Part shown: piece by piece, positions 54,534 to 63,868 of the stretch
Layout of the letters: each line of letters begins with the position of its first letter
Numbering within the stretch: the first letter of the stretch is position 1
Source of the DNA: an uncultured Bacilli bacterium
GTDB lineage: Bacteria > Bacillota_I > Bacilli_A > RFN20 > CAG-631
Reading direction: 5' to 3'
Assembly: GCA_934201705.1 (NCBI GenBank)
Contig: CAKPXF010000008.1
Location: 25,696 to 89,695, forward strand
Length of the DNA: 64,000 nucleotides
Program-made: the position numbers and the translations under genes
The notes under the pieces: model-generated
What the model saw: the letters and a program-made list of their open reading frames with translations, nothing else
Database searches by the model: none
What the model was told of the DNA's origin: nothing

Positions 54534-55393
54534 AAAGAAACTATTTAAATTTATTAAAATGCAGTGTTATTTTACTTCAATTTGGAATCATTACAAGCTG
54601 CAATACAAATAATGAAAATATTATTAAGGTATGCGCTTCAGCTTCACCACATGCGGAAATTCTTGAAAATGTTGTTAAAGACATATTAAGTGAAAAAGGC
54701 TATACTTTAAAGGTAACTATCCTTGATTGGACAATGCAAAATGATGCTGTAAATAATAAAGATTACGATGCTAATTATTTTCAACATATTCCATATTTAA
54801 ATTCCTATAAGGAGGATAATCCCTTAGTAGCTTCATGTAAAGTACATTATGAACCATTAGGAATATATTCTGAAAATAAAACATCACTAAGTAAAGGTAG
54901 CTTTGAAATATGTAATGATGAATCGAATGCAGTTAGAGCTTTTCAGTTACTTGAAGCTAAAAATATAATTAATAAAGATGAAGAAAATGAAAATTTTCCT
55001 TATACTGATGATTTAAAGCTAAACTTTACTAATGATAAATGGACTTCAAAGAATAATAGCGTTTCTGTATCTTTAGTATCTGAAGAATTACTTGCACAAT
55101 CACTAATTGATTATGATTTTGGCTTGCTTCCAGTTAATAGTGCTTATACTGGAAATATTAGTGTTAGTAAAAGAGTAGCCTATGAGGATGATATTAACCA
55201 AGTATCTAGTAAGGCCAACGTATTAGCAATTAGAAAAGATGATTATAAAAATAATGAGGCCTATAAAAATAAAATAGATGTCTTAACTGATGCTTTATTA
55301 TCAAATGAGGTTTCTTCATTTATAAAAGAAAAATATAATGGCATTATTACATGTGATGAAACAACACAAATTGACCTAAGAAATAAAATATAA
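54530..55393 (+). CDS. metQ: Methionine-binding lipoprotein
   Basis: 287 residues of the NlpA/MetQ family. The signal peptide ends in the lipobox ITSC (Cys about 24), so it is tethered outside the membrane. KVCASASPHAEILENVV and DYDANYFQHIPYLNSY match the family's ligand-binding start; GLLPVNSAY is typical near the hinge. It delivers methionine (possibly the D-form or sulfoxide) to MetI-MetN. Confidence 0.93.
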   Translation: MKRNYLNLLKCSVILLQFGIITSCNTNNENIIKVCASASPHAEILENVVKDILSEKGYTLKVTILDWTMQNDAVNNKDYDANYFQHIPYLNSYKEDNPLVASCKVHYEPLGIYSENKTSLSKGSFEICNDESNAVRAFQLLEAKNIINKDEENENFPYTDDLKLNFTNDKWTSKNNSVSVSLVSEELLAQSLIDYDFGLLPVNSAYTGNISVSKRVAYEDDINQVSSKANVLAIRKDDYKNNEAYKNKIDVLTDALLSNEVSSFIKEKYNGIITCDETTQIDLRNKI

Positions 55394-55450
55394 ATAATAA
55401 TTGCTAAATTGTATTAATTTGCTTATTATTAAATAAAGGTGGTGTTAATA

Positions 55451-56362
55451 ATGACATTGTTACAATTAAAATATATTGCTACAATTGCTAAAAGTGGTAG
55501 TATGCATTTAGCTGCTGATGAATTATTTATTACCCAACCAAATTTATCAAAAGCAGTTAAGGATTTAGAAAATGAAATGGGAATTATTATTTTTAATAGA
55601 AATAATAAGGGCGTTACTTTAACTGATGATGGTGTTAAATTTTTATCCTATGCCTTGCAGGTTTTAGAGCAAGCAAACTTACTAGAAGGAACATATAAAA
55701 ATAAAGAAAATATAAAAAGAAGCTTTGCGGTTTCAGCTCAACATTATGGCTTTGTTGTTAATGCTTTTGTTAGCCTTGTTGAAAAACTAGGAAAGGACAC
55801 CTATGAATTTTCCTTAAGAGAGTGTAAAACATTTGATGTTATTAATGATGTTAAGGACAAAAGAAGTGAGGTAGGAATTATCTATTTATCTAATTTTAAT
55901 AGAGAAATTATTAAAAAGGTTTTAGATGCTTCTAATTTATCATATGAATTCTTATTTGAAGCAAAGCCTCACGTCTTATTAAGTAAAAATCATCCCTTAG
56001 CAAATAAAAAGGAATTAACTCTTAAAGAATTAGATGAATATCCAAGATTAAATTATGATCAAGGTATTAACAATTCCTTTTATTTTTCTGAAGAACCTCA
56101 TGCTCTTGAAAGTGTAAAAAAAGCAATAGTCGTATCAGATAGAGCGACTTTATTTAATATATTAATTGGTTTAAATGGCTATACTATTTCATCTGGAATG
56201 ATATCATCATCTTTAGATGGTAATAATATTATCTCAATACCTTTAAAAACAAATGAAGTCATGGATTTAATATATATTTATGATAGTGATAGTAAAATGA
56301 AGGATGTTACTATCCAATATTTAAATATATTAAAAGAGTATATTAAAAATCAAACAAATTAG
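55451..56362 (+). CDS. LysR-family transcriptional regulator
   Basis: 303 residues: N-terminal winged helix-turn-helix (LLQLKYIATIAKSGSMHLAADELFITQPNLSKAVKDLENEMG), linker helix, and periplasmic-binding-like effector domain. The ATG at 55451 follows AAAGGTGGTG; an in-frame GTG at 55439 lies inside this site. It stands 57 bp behind metQ in the same direction, so it probably regulates the transporter, like MetR/MtaR/CmbR regulators of sulfur amino acid genes; the operator candidate is at 52792. Confidence 0.88.
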   Translation: MTLLQLKYIATIAKSGSMHLAADELFITQPNLSKAVKDLENEMGIIIFNRNNKGVTLTDDGVKFLSYALQVLEQANLLEGTYKNKENIKRSFAVSAQHYGFVVNAFVSLVEKLGKDTYEFSLRECKTFDVINDVKDKRSEVGIIYLSNFNREIIKKVLDASNLSYEFLFEAKPHVLLSKNHPLANKKELTLKELDEYPRLNYDQGINNSFYFSEEPHALESVKKAIVVSDRATLFNILIGLNGYTISSGMISSSLDGNNIISIPLKTNEVMDLIYIYDSDSKMKDVTIQYLNILKEYIKNQTN

Positions 56363-56545
56363 TTATTGCTTTTTGTTTCATCTAAGATTAATTTTTCAAG
56401 TTCTTTACATGCTATACTTAATGGATAATTTCTTTTATTTAAAAGAATATATCTTTTGTTCATAAAACTTAATTGGTTGGAATAGTTGAAGTTGTAAAAA
56501 GGCAATTTTATCTATTCCATTTTTAATTTGTTGTTTACATTTATA
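56359..56545 (-). pseudogene. Remnant of a LysR-type regulator C-terminus
   Basis: On the minus strand the frame ending at 56359 reads LPFYNFNYSNQLSF and then MNKRYILLNKRNYPLSIACK up to ...ELEKLILDE, which has the look of the last strand and helix of a LysR effector domain. Just upstream the frame meets a TAG, while a neighbouring frame continues with KNGIDKIAF, suggesting a frameshift. No start codon or DNA-binding part is left. It overlaps the stop of the intact lysR gene tail to tail. Confidence 0.45.
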
Positions 56546-56602
56546 TATAAATAGTGAGAAAATAAAAGAAACAAAAATGATTAATTTTGTGGAGGATTTT
56601 TT

Positions 56603-58789
56603 ATGACACTTTTGAAAATAATTTTATTTCTTTTATTATTTATAATAATAATGCAAATAGCTAAATGCTTTAGATTTTTTAAGCAAATTACTTTAAAAAT
56701 AAAAAAAAATCCATTAATTCCATATTTTACAAATTTAATATTTAAAATTGTAATACCATTTGTTTCAATTTTCTTATGCTTTTATACTTTAAATGGTGCA
56801 GTTACTTTATCTTTAAAAAATACAATAAGCACTTTAAAACTTGATTTTGATTTCTTTGAACTTAATCAAAGTGAATTGTTTAAATCAAACCATCAAAAGA
56901 TTTTATTTTTAATTGATGTTTATTTATCATTAACAATATTTTATATAAGCATTATCAGTTTATTTTTGACACCATTTTTCAATTACATGCACATTTTCTT
57001 TATTAAGTTTTTTTATAGGGAATATGATATTGTTTTTGGTACAAAGCATGTATATGATTATGTAAAATTTTCAAAGAATACGGTTATATGCTATGTTGCA
57101 AATAATACTAATAAAGAAGAATTAAAAAGACTTAATCAAAATGGTATATTTTATTTAAAAAGAAATATCGATGCTGAATATTTAGCATATGACTTCAATT
57201 TAAAAAAATCAAAGAGTATATTTATTCGCAATAAAATAATTAATGTTATTGTTTTTGATGATTTTACAGAAAAAACTACTTTGCTATGTGAATATGTTAA
57301 AGCAATTAGTAATTTCTATACTAAAAATTCTAATTCTCGTAATAAAATAATGCTTTATTATGAAGCTGAAACTGACAATATGGTTTCTATACGTGAAAAA
57401 ATAATTGGTCCTTATTCTGATGATGAAAAGAAATATTTAAGAAATCATTTAAGTTTTTTTAGTTCACATGATATGCTTGCTAAAAAATTTGTCTTTGATA
57501 ATCCAATTACTAGAGATATGCCAAATGGTTTTATAAATAAAGATACTCCAACAATTGAGTTGAATAAAAAAATAAATACAATTATATTAGGATATGGTAA
57601 GGTTGGAAGAAATATCTATGCTAACTCTATTGAAAATAATCATATACCTTCTTTAATTAATGATGATGGAAATTATAAGCTTGTAAGTCATACAATTAAT
57701 TATTATATTTTTGATTTTAAAACACTAAATTATGATGATAAGAATGAATTGTTTTATATGAACAGAATAAATTCATTCAAGAAAAAATATAATAAAGATG
57801 ATTATTTTGAATTTCCTGAAATTGATTGGCTTACAAAAAAATATAATGTCAATATAAATGATACAAAAACAATCAATAAAATAAATAACATTATTAATTG
57901 TGGAAATAAGAATACTTATACTTCCATTATTGTTTCTTTAGGTATTGATGTTGAAAACATAGACTATGCTTTAAAACTTTCAATGATGCTTAAAGAAAAT
58001 TCACCTATAAAGAATTATCATATTTACGTTAGAGTAAAAAGAATTAATAATACATTAAAAGGATTAGTTAATGATGATTTTACTTTCTTTGGTGCAGATG
58101 AAGATTTTTATAATCATAATACAATTGTAAATGATAGCTTATTTAAAATTGCTCATATTTTAAATGATGAATATGACAATAAGGCAAATATTAAGCTTAA
58201 AGATGGCTATTTCACTAAAGATTTAATAAAACGTGATTCAAATGTTGCAGCCTCTTTAAATTTAACATTAAAACTAAATCTTTGTGGTTTTGATAAAGAA
58301 ATTAATGAAGGACAAACTGATGATGAAATAGTAAAGAAACTAGAAGCAATATTTTTAAATGAAAGTGATAAGGACTATGCTTATTATACTTTCTTTAAAA
58401 ATAAGAAAATAATTCCAACAACTCCACAAATTATCTCTTTTCAAGAACATTTAAGATGGAATGCATTTTATATAATAAATGGTTATGTATTATTTCCTAA
58501 AAAAGAAATAAAAATATTAAATGGGAAAATTATCAAAGATGATTGTAAAAAAAGAACTCATGCATGTCTTACAACCTATGAAGGATTGGATGATTATCAC
58601 AATTATGTCGTAAATAAGATTTATAAAGGTAAGGATAAAGAACAATTTAAAGAGTATTTTATAAAAGAATTAGGTGATAGTTTTACAGTTAATGATGCTT
58701 TGAAATATTTTGATACTTATAAATATGATTATAATCTAATTGATTCAATCAATAAAATAACAAATTACTATAAAATTATTGAAAAATAA
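56603..58789 (+). CDS. Membrane protein with Rossmann (TrkA-N-like) and RyR-type domains; candidate defence effector
   Basis: 728 residues. Three hydrophobic segments (about 3-22, 43-63, 101-136) anchor it; the rest should be cytoplasmic. Residues about 140-250 look like a degenerate Rossmann half, and 324-480 hold a second one with GYGKVG (330-335), the GxGxxG loop of TrkA-N/RCK dinucleotide-binding domains. Residues about 613-672 resemble the RyR (ryanodine receptor) domain: EHLRWNAFYIINGY, then a His-x-Cys-Leu block (H653-C655-L656) and Tyr-x-Gly-Leu. RyR domains in bacteria occur in nucleotide-signalling and conflict proteins. GGAGG sets the start. The TIR/NACHT gene follows 15 bp later. 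I infer a channel-like or membrane-damaging responder gated by a nucleotide; no family member is known to me by name. Confidence 0.72.
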   Translation: MTLLKIILFLLLFIIIMQIAKCFRFFKQITLKIKKNPLIPYFTNLIFKIVIPFVSIFLCFYTLNGAVTLSLKNTISTLKLDFDFFELNQSELFKSNHQKILFLIDVYLSLTIFYISIISLFLTPFFNYMHIFFIKFFYREYDIVFGTKHVYDYVKFSKNTVICYVANNTNKEELKRLNQNGIFYLKRNIDAEYLAYDFNLKKSKSIFIRNKIINVIVFDDFTEKTTLLCEYVKAISNFYTKNSNSRNKIMLYYEAETDNMVSIREKIIGPYSDDEKKYLRNHLSFFSSHDMLAKKFVFDNPITRDMPNGFINKDTPTIELNKKINTIILGYGKVGRNIYANSIENNHIPSLINDDGNYKLVSHTINYYIFDFKTLNYDDKNELFYMNRINSFKKKYNKDDYFEFPEIDWLTKKYNVNINDTKTINKINNIINCGNKNTYTSIIVSLGIDVENIDYALKLSMMLKENSPIKNYHIYVRVKRINNTLKGLVNDDFTFFGADEDFYNHNTIVNDSLFKIAHILNDEYDNKANIKLKDGYFTKDLIKRDSNVAASLNLTLKLNLCGFDKEINEGQTDDEIVKKLEAIFLNESDKDYAYYTFFKNKKIIPTTPQIISFQEHLRWNAFYIINGYVLFPKKEIKILNGKIIKDDCKKRTHACLTTYEGLDDYHNYVVNKIYKGKDKEQFKEYFIKELGDSFTVNDALKYFDTYKYDYNLIDSINKITNYYKIIEK

Positions 58790-58804
58790 TATGGAGATAA
58801 ATAT

Positions 58805-61800
58805 ATGAAAATAGTATATGTTAGATCAATAAATGAATATATTGATGCAATTAATAACAATAATGAAGTCCTTATTGCAGATTGTTTTTATGATGAATTT
58901 ATCAAGTATATAAAAGAAAACAGAACAACAAATAAATTAAATGAATTGTTTTATAATTTTTTTGTTGCTATAAACAAGATTAATGCTAGTGATATATTAG
59001 CAGCAAAATTTTTTTTAGAAAATGAAGCCTTTGAATCAGAAAATAAGGATGCATATTACTTTTTAGGTTGTATTTATAAATATAGTGAAAAAATACGTGA
59101 TTATAAAAAAGCATATATATATTTTAAAAAGGCAATTGAATATGGAAGCATGCTTTCATCATATGAATTAGGAGAATTGTACTATAGAGGTAAAGGAGTT
59201 ATCCAATCTTATGAAGAAGCAGTTAAATTGTTCCAAAAAGCCGCAGATAATAATTATACGGATGCACAATATAATTTAGGTATGATGTATTACCATGGTA
59301 AAGGAGTCGCTCAATCAAATAAAAAAGCAATTAATTTGTTAACATTAGCCGCTGACAATAATTATATTGACGCGCAATACATTTTAGGATTGATGTATTA
59401 CAATGGTAAGGATGTTACTCAATCGTATGTAGAAGCAACTAAATGGTTTATAAAAGCTGCTGATAATAATTATGCACAAGCACAATATAATTTAGGATTG
59501 ATGTTCTACAATGGAATAGGTGTAACTCAATCATATGATAAAGCATTTAAATGGTATCAAAAAGCGGCATATAATAACAACGCAGAAGCTCAATATAAAT
59601 TTGGTTTAATGTATTTTAATGGTGAAGGAGTAACTAAATCATATGAAGCGGCAGCTAAGTGGTACAGAAAAGCTGCTGATAATAATTATGCGCAAGCACA
59701 ATATAATTTAGGATTGATGTATTTTAAAGGCGATGGGGTAGTTAAGTCATATGAGGAAGCTATTAAATGGTACAAAAAAGCTGCTGATAATAATTATGCA
59801 AAGGCACAATATAATTTAGGCTTAATGTATTTAAATGGTGAGGGAGTTACTCAATCCTATGAAAAAGCAGTTAAATGGTTTATAAAATCAGCCGAAAATA
59901 ATTATTCACAAGCACAATATAATTTAGGTTACATCTATTATAAAGGTACAGGAGTTGCTCAATCTTATGAAAAAGCTGCAAAGTGGTATAAAGAAGCCGC
60001 AAAAAATGGTGATATAGATGCACAATACGTTTTAGGGAATTTATATTATGATGGCGAAGGAGTTGTTCAATCATACGAAAAAGCAATTAAATGGTATAGA
60101 AGGGCCGCTGATAATAATTATGCCAAAGCGCAGCTCGTTTTAGGAATTTTTTATTCAAGTGGAGTAGTTGTAACACAATCCTATGAAGAAGCCGCAAAAT
60201 GGCTTATAAAAGCTGCAGATAATAATGATGCACAAGCACAATATATTTTAGGGCTGATGTTTCTTAATGGCTTAGCATTTATCAAATCCTATGAAGAAGC
60301 AATTAAATTGTTAACATTATCAGCTAATCAAGGTTATATTCAATCTATTGAACTATTAGGATATCATTACTATACACAAAATGATTTAGAAAAAGCATAT
60401 TATTGGCTTTTAAAAGCTGAAGGAAATGGTAGTATGGTATATCAAAAACAACTTGATGATATTATTGAAAAATTACAAACATTAAAAGAAAAGAAAAGAT
60501 TACATTTACTTGAAAGAAAAGACGTATTTATTTCTTGGAATCATAATGATATTGTTTTTAAGGACAAATTTTGTGATAAACTTGAAGAATTATCTATAAA
60601 TACTGTTTGGGAATCAGATGGTGATGGTATAGGTGATCTAGATGATACAATTAAAACAGCTATTAGCAATGCTAAAAGCTATATTATTATTGTTTCTCCA
60701 AATTCAATTAAAAGTGAATGGGTTAAAAAAGAAATTAATGAAATATTAAGAAAATGTGAAATTTCAAAAGAATATGATAATTGTATTAGACCTATATATT
60801 TAAATAATGCTGAAAATTTAATTAAGGATTTACCTGATGATAATCCATTTAAAAAACTTTATAACTTAGCTTCATCTTTTTTTGGTAATGAAGAAAAGCT
60901 TTATGATAGATTAAAATCATTTATATTAAAAGCAATTGATATTTCCTTAAAACTTGAATATAAAGAAATTATAAAGAATAAATTTTTATATTTTAATTCA
61001 GCATTAATTAATCGTGTTAGTAAGACAGATGCAAAATCTGGAATTATTGCCTCAGCATTAGATTTTGAAAATGGTTATATTAATCGACCATTATATTTAA
61101 ATGATATAGAATTTGATAAATCTATCTTTGAAGTAGATAAGCCAGTTCTTATTTATGGTGAAGGTGGAATTGGAAAATCACTTTATTTAAAAAATATAGT
61201 AAGAAATGAATTTTTAGATAATCGCTATTTCTTTTATGTACCTTTAAAGGATATAGAAGCTAATATAAATAATAATGAAAAATTTATTGATATATTAAAA
61301 GAAAAAGCTTTTGATTGTTATTTTTCCTTGAAAGATACAAAATTAATTAGTAAAGAAAGCTTTGAAGCTATCTTTACACAAGATAATAAGGTATATATTT
61401 TACTTGATGCAATGGATGAAATTAATGAAACATCTAAGAAATCATTCATTAAATTATTAAATGATTTTAATAGTAGCTATAAAGATGTCCATTATATTTC
61501 AACCTCTAGAAACAAAAGTGATGCTTTAATATTTAATGAAGCCTTAAATAAAGAAACCTTAACTTTACAGTTAAAAGGATTTTCTTTTAATGATGTTACT
61601 AAGCTATATGATTCATTAGCTAAAAAATATATAAAAAGAGAAGATTCATTAATTTTAAATGATATGAATTTTTCTAAGAATTATTTTATAACCTCATTAA
61701 ATTCTTTTAATGAAGAAGTAAAAAAGAATCCATTATTAATTTCAAATCTAATCTTTATTTATTTTGCAACAAATAAATTGCCAAATAAGCCATATAATGT

Positions 61801-62473
61801 ACTTGGTGAATCAGTTGCTATAATGATAAAGGATGTAGAGGAAGATAGAAATATTTCATTTAAATATTCATCTTATTTAAATAAACAAAATCTATCTTCA
61901 TTACTTGAATATTTAGCTTATGCAAGAAGTATTAATGATATAAGATCTACAGTTGAAATATTTGAAGAATTTTTAAAGGATAGTAGTGCTAATGTAGATA
62001 ATTACTATGATGCTGCTAATTCAATTTATGAGTATTTAATTAGAAGAAACATTATTGTTGGTGATAGTATATCTCATACAATTTTTAAAGACTTTTTTGC
62101 ATCTTGTTATATTTTTAATAATATTTATGCTAAAAAGAATTATGGATTAATGAATAAATATTTAGCATTTAATGAAAATGGTAAAGAAACATTAAAAGGT
62201 GTAGCAGAAAGTAAGTTTTCATTAGACTATGATAATTGGCCTTCAATTACAGTAGATTTTATTATGAAAGTCGATTATGAAATTCATTCATTTAATAATG
62301 AATTTACAATTAATGAAAACAATTTATCATATGAAACTTTTTCATATACCTTACATGAATGCTTAAATAATGCATCAAATTTAGCAATTGAAACATTAAA
62401 TGGATTATTAGATACTGATGGATTATACTATAAAGATTTAATTTCATCATACTTGGAGAAGGTTAATTCTTAA
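58805..62473 (+). CDS. Sel1-repeat/TIR/NACHT STAND protein
   Basis: 1222 residues. Residues about 85-545 are 12-13 Sel1 (TPR-like) repeats of 36 residues, a protein-binding solenoid. Residues 572-712 are a TIR domain (KDVFISWNHND, a surface SPNSIKSEWVKKE with Trp639 and the likely catalytic Glu643 of NAD-cleaving TIRs). Then a NACHT-type NTPase: Walker A GEGGIGKS (785-792), Walker B ILLDAMDE (865-872), STSRN (899-903), and a helical C-terminus to 1222. STAND proteins act as NTP-driven switches; many bacterial ones sense phage proteins and kill the cell. The order sensor-TIR-NTPase is uncommon. It is coupled to the membrane RyR gene upstream. No signal peptide, so cytoplasmic. Confidence 0.88.
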   Translation: MKIVYVRSINEYIDAINNNNEVLIADCFYDEFIKYIKENRTTNKLNELFYNFFVAINKINASDILAAKFFLENEAFESENKDAYYFLGCIYKYSEKIRDYKKAYIYFKKAIEYGSMLSSYELGELYYRGKGVIQSYEEAVKLFQKAADNNYTDAQYNLGMMYYHGKGVAQSNKKAINLLTLAADNNYIDAQYILGLMYYNGKDVTQSYVEATKWFIKAADNNYAQAQYNLGLMFYNGIGVTQSYDKAFKWYQKAAYNNNAEAQYKFGLMYFNGEGVTKSYEAAAKWYRKAADNNYAQAQYNLGLMYFKGDGVVKSYEEAIKWYKKAADNNYAKAQYNLGLMYLNGEGVTQSYEKAVKWFIKSAENNYSQAQYNLGYIYYKGTGVAQSYEKAAKWYKEAAKNGDIDAQYVLGNLYYDGEGVVQSYEKAIKWYRRAADNNYAKAQLVLGIFYSSGVVVTQSYEEAAKWLIKAADNNDAQAQYILGLMFLNGLAFIKSYEEAIKLLTLSANQGYIQSIELLGYHYYTQNDLEKAYYWLLKAEGNGSMVYQKQLDDIIEKLQTLKEKKRLHLLERKDVFISWNHNDIVFKDKFCDKLEELSINTVWESDGDGIGDLDDTIKTAISNAKSYIIIVSPNSIKSEWVKKEINEILRKCEISKEYDNCIRPIYLNNAENLIKDLPDDNPFKKLYNLASSFFGNEEKLYDRLKSFILKAIDISLKLEYKEIIKNKFLYFNSALINRVSKTDAKSGIIASALDFENGYINRPLYLNDIEFDKSIFEVDKPVLIYGEGGIGKSLYLKNIVRNEFLDNRYFFYVPLKDIEANINNNEKFIDILKEKAFDCYFSLKDTKLISKESFEAIFTQDNKVYILLDAMDEINETSKKSFIKLLNDFNSSYKDVHYISTSRNKSDALIFNEALNKETLTLQLKGFSFNDVTKLYDSLAKKYIKREDSLILNDMNFSKNYFITSLNSFNEEVKKNPLLISNLIFIYFATNKLPNKPYNVLGESVAIMIKDVEEDRNISFKYSSYLNKQNLSSLLEYLAYARSINDIRSTVEIFEEFLKDSSANVDNYYDAANSIYEYLIRRNIIVGDSISHTIFKDFFASCYIFNNIYAKKNYGLMNKYLAFNENGKETLKGVAESKFSLDYDNWPSITVDFIMKVDYEIHSFNNEFTINENNLSYETFSYTLHECLNNASNLAIETLNGLLDTDGLYYKDLISSYLEKVNS
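59165..60355 (+). repeat. 108-bp tandem repeats encoding the Sel1 array
   Basis: Eleven consecutive 36-codon units, many sharing long identical stretches (the segment for ADNNYAQAQYNLGLM recurs almost unchanged). Such close repeats can gain or lose units by slippage or recombination without breaking the frame, so the sensor length may vary between strains. Confidence 0.85.
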
Positions 62474-62483
62474 TAATAAAATT

Positions 62484-62508
62484 GCCATGTAAAATCATAT
62501 GGCCTTTT
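62484..62508 (+). terminator. Probable terminator after the TIR/NACHT gene
   Basis: GCCAT (62484-62488) pairs with ATGGC (62499-62503), then CTTTTAAA. A short stem with a modest T run, correctly placed 11 bp after the stop. Confidence 0.5.
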
Positions 62509-62579
62509 AAATGACATAAAATAAAAAAAGATAATAATGCAAAATTCGAAAGTGAAATTGCTTTATTACCTTTTTAATT

Positions 62580-63443
62580 TTATTCATAAAAGAATGCTTC
62601 ATATCTTTTTTTTATGATTAACTTTAAAAAATTTTTTTGAATGTCTTTTAAATAATTTACATCATCAATTAATGTATTAATTTTTGATATATCAATTTTA
62701 TCTCTTAATCTTAATATTGCATCATCTAATTCTTTATATTCATGTGATTTTATAAATTTATAATAATTGATTCTTTTCCCATTATATAATATGGCGGATG
62801 TAGGAAAATCAAATACTCTAGCATTGAATAGACCTTTATCATTTAAAATTTTCTTAGCTAAGTCCTCATCCATTTGTGGAAATAAGCTTGAACCACAATC
62901 AAATATTGGGGCTAATTTAATTTCATCAGTATCTTGGTTATATAAAAATCCCCAGTTGCCATTATGCCTATCCCAATTTCCAATCAAGGCATCAATAACG
63001 AACATATTCCAAAAATGGTTTGATAATTCAATAGGATCCATAATTCTTTGATTCTCGATGGTAGTAAGAATATCATTAAGCTCTGTTCCATAGCCATTAG
63101 ATGAAGAATCTATTATTTGATTTTTTATAGCAGCAAAGTCTAACAATTTATAGCCATTGGTTTCAAAATCTTTGCAGGCTACAGCTATTCTATCAATTCC
63201 TTTATAATTATATATTCCTAAAATAGTATCTTGAGTTAATATATTAGCCATTTTAAAAATATGACAGCCAAGATATTCAGAAATACATGAATTAGCATAA
63301 GATAAATTTTCATTTTTAGTAGCATGTGAAGGTAGTTTTAGCATATAAAGTTCATTATTAATTATAATACTAAGCTTACTTCCATTAGCGCCACTATATG
63401 ATTTCTTTTTTAAAGGTAAATTAGTAAAATTTAATAATTCCAT
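62580..63443 (-). CDS. HipA/CtkA-like serine/threonine kinase (toxin)
   Basis: 287 residues of the HipA-C/CtkA type, without the N-terminal subdomain of classical HipA. ATP-lysine K36 in YMLKLPS, catalytic loop GNWDRHNGNWGF (D158), and metal-binding D182 in PIFDCGSS are all present, so the kinase looks active. HipA toxins phosphorylate translation components and induce growth arrest; targets here are unknown. It lies 8 bp after the helix-turn-helix gene, as expected of a toxin-antitoxin operon, beside the TIR/NACHT system. Confidence 0.85.
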   Translation of the reverse strand: MELLNFTNLPLKKKSYSGANGSKLSIIINNELYMLKLPSHATKNENLSYANSCISEYLGCHIFKMANILTQDTILGIYNYKGIDRIAVACKDFETNGYKLLDFAAIKNQIIDSSSNGYGTELNDILTTIENQRIMDPIELSNHFWNMFVIDALIGNWDRHNGNWGFLYNQDTDEIKLAPIFDCGSSLFPQMDEDLAKKILNDKGLFNARVFDFPTSAILYNGKRINYYKFIKSHEYKELDDAILRLRDKIDISKINTLIDDVNYLKDIQKNFLKLIIKKRYEAFFYE

Positions 63444-63451
63444 AATATCAC

Positions 63452-63850
63452 CTACCTCACATATTTATTTCTTAAATATTCTGCTTGTTCTTTTGTTATA
63501 ATGTTTTCAACTTCACAAACATTTATACTGCTATTTGTTTCATCTATATAACAATCAAGTAACGGATGATTTTTATTTTTCTTATTTCTTAGGAATTTTA
63601 TATCATCTAATAAAAAATCAGGAAGGTTTTCTTCAAATGCTAAATTATAAGGTATTGGATCTAACTTAATTAATTTTTCAATTGAAACATTAAAAACCTC
63701 AGCAATTTTAGCAATTATTCTTACTTTACAATCCATTATATTACTTTTACCAGAAAAAATATCAAATAGAGTTGATTTAGAAATTCCACTTTCTTTTGAT
63801 AATCTATACACTGTATATCCTTTTTTAATAAGTAAATCATTTATTGTCAT
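63452..63850 (-). CDS. XRE-family regulator, likely HipB-type antitoxin
   Basis: 132 residues. An N-terminal helix-turn-helix (about 3-60: YTVYRLSKESGISKSTLFDIFSGKSN) is followed by a ~70-residue C-terminal extension (LLDDIKFLRNKKNKNHPLL) that may contact the kinase. HipB antitoxins repress their own operon and neutralise HipA. The start ATG is at 63850-63848 with GGTGAT just ahead. The promoter has a dyad operator in its spacer, strong support for autorepression. Confidence 0.85.
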   Translation of the reverse strand: MTINDLLIKKGYTVYRLSKESGISKSTLFDIFSGKSNIMDCKVRIIAKIAEVFNVSIEKLIKLDPIPYNLAFEENLPDFLLDDIKFLRNKKNKNHPLLDCYIDETNSSINVCEVENIITKEQAEYLRNKYVR

Positions 63851-63868
63851 AATATCATCACCAAATAT

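Noticed and set aside
59165..60355. Regular ~108-bp repeats as a CRISPR or satellite array.
   Set aside because: They stay in one long open frame and translate into Sel1 repeats; unit size and lack of spacers exclude CRISPR.
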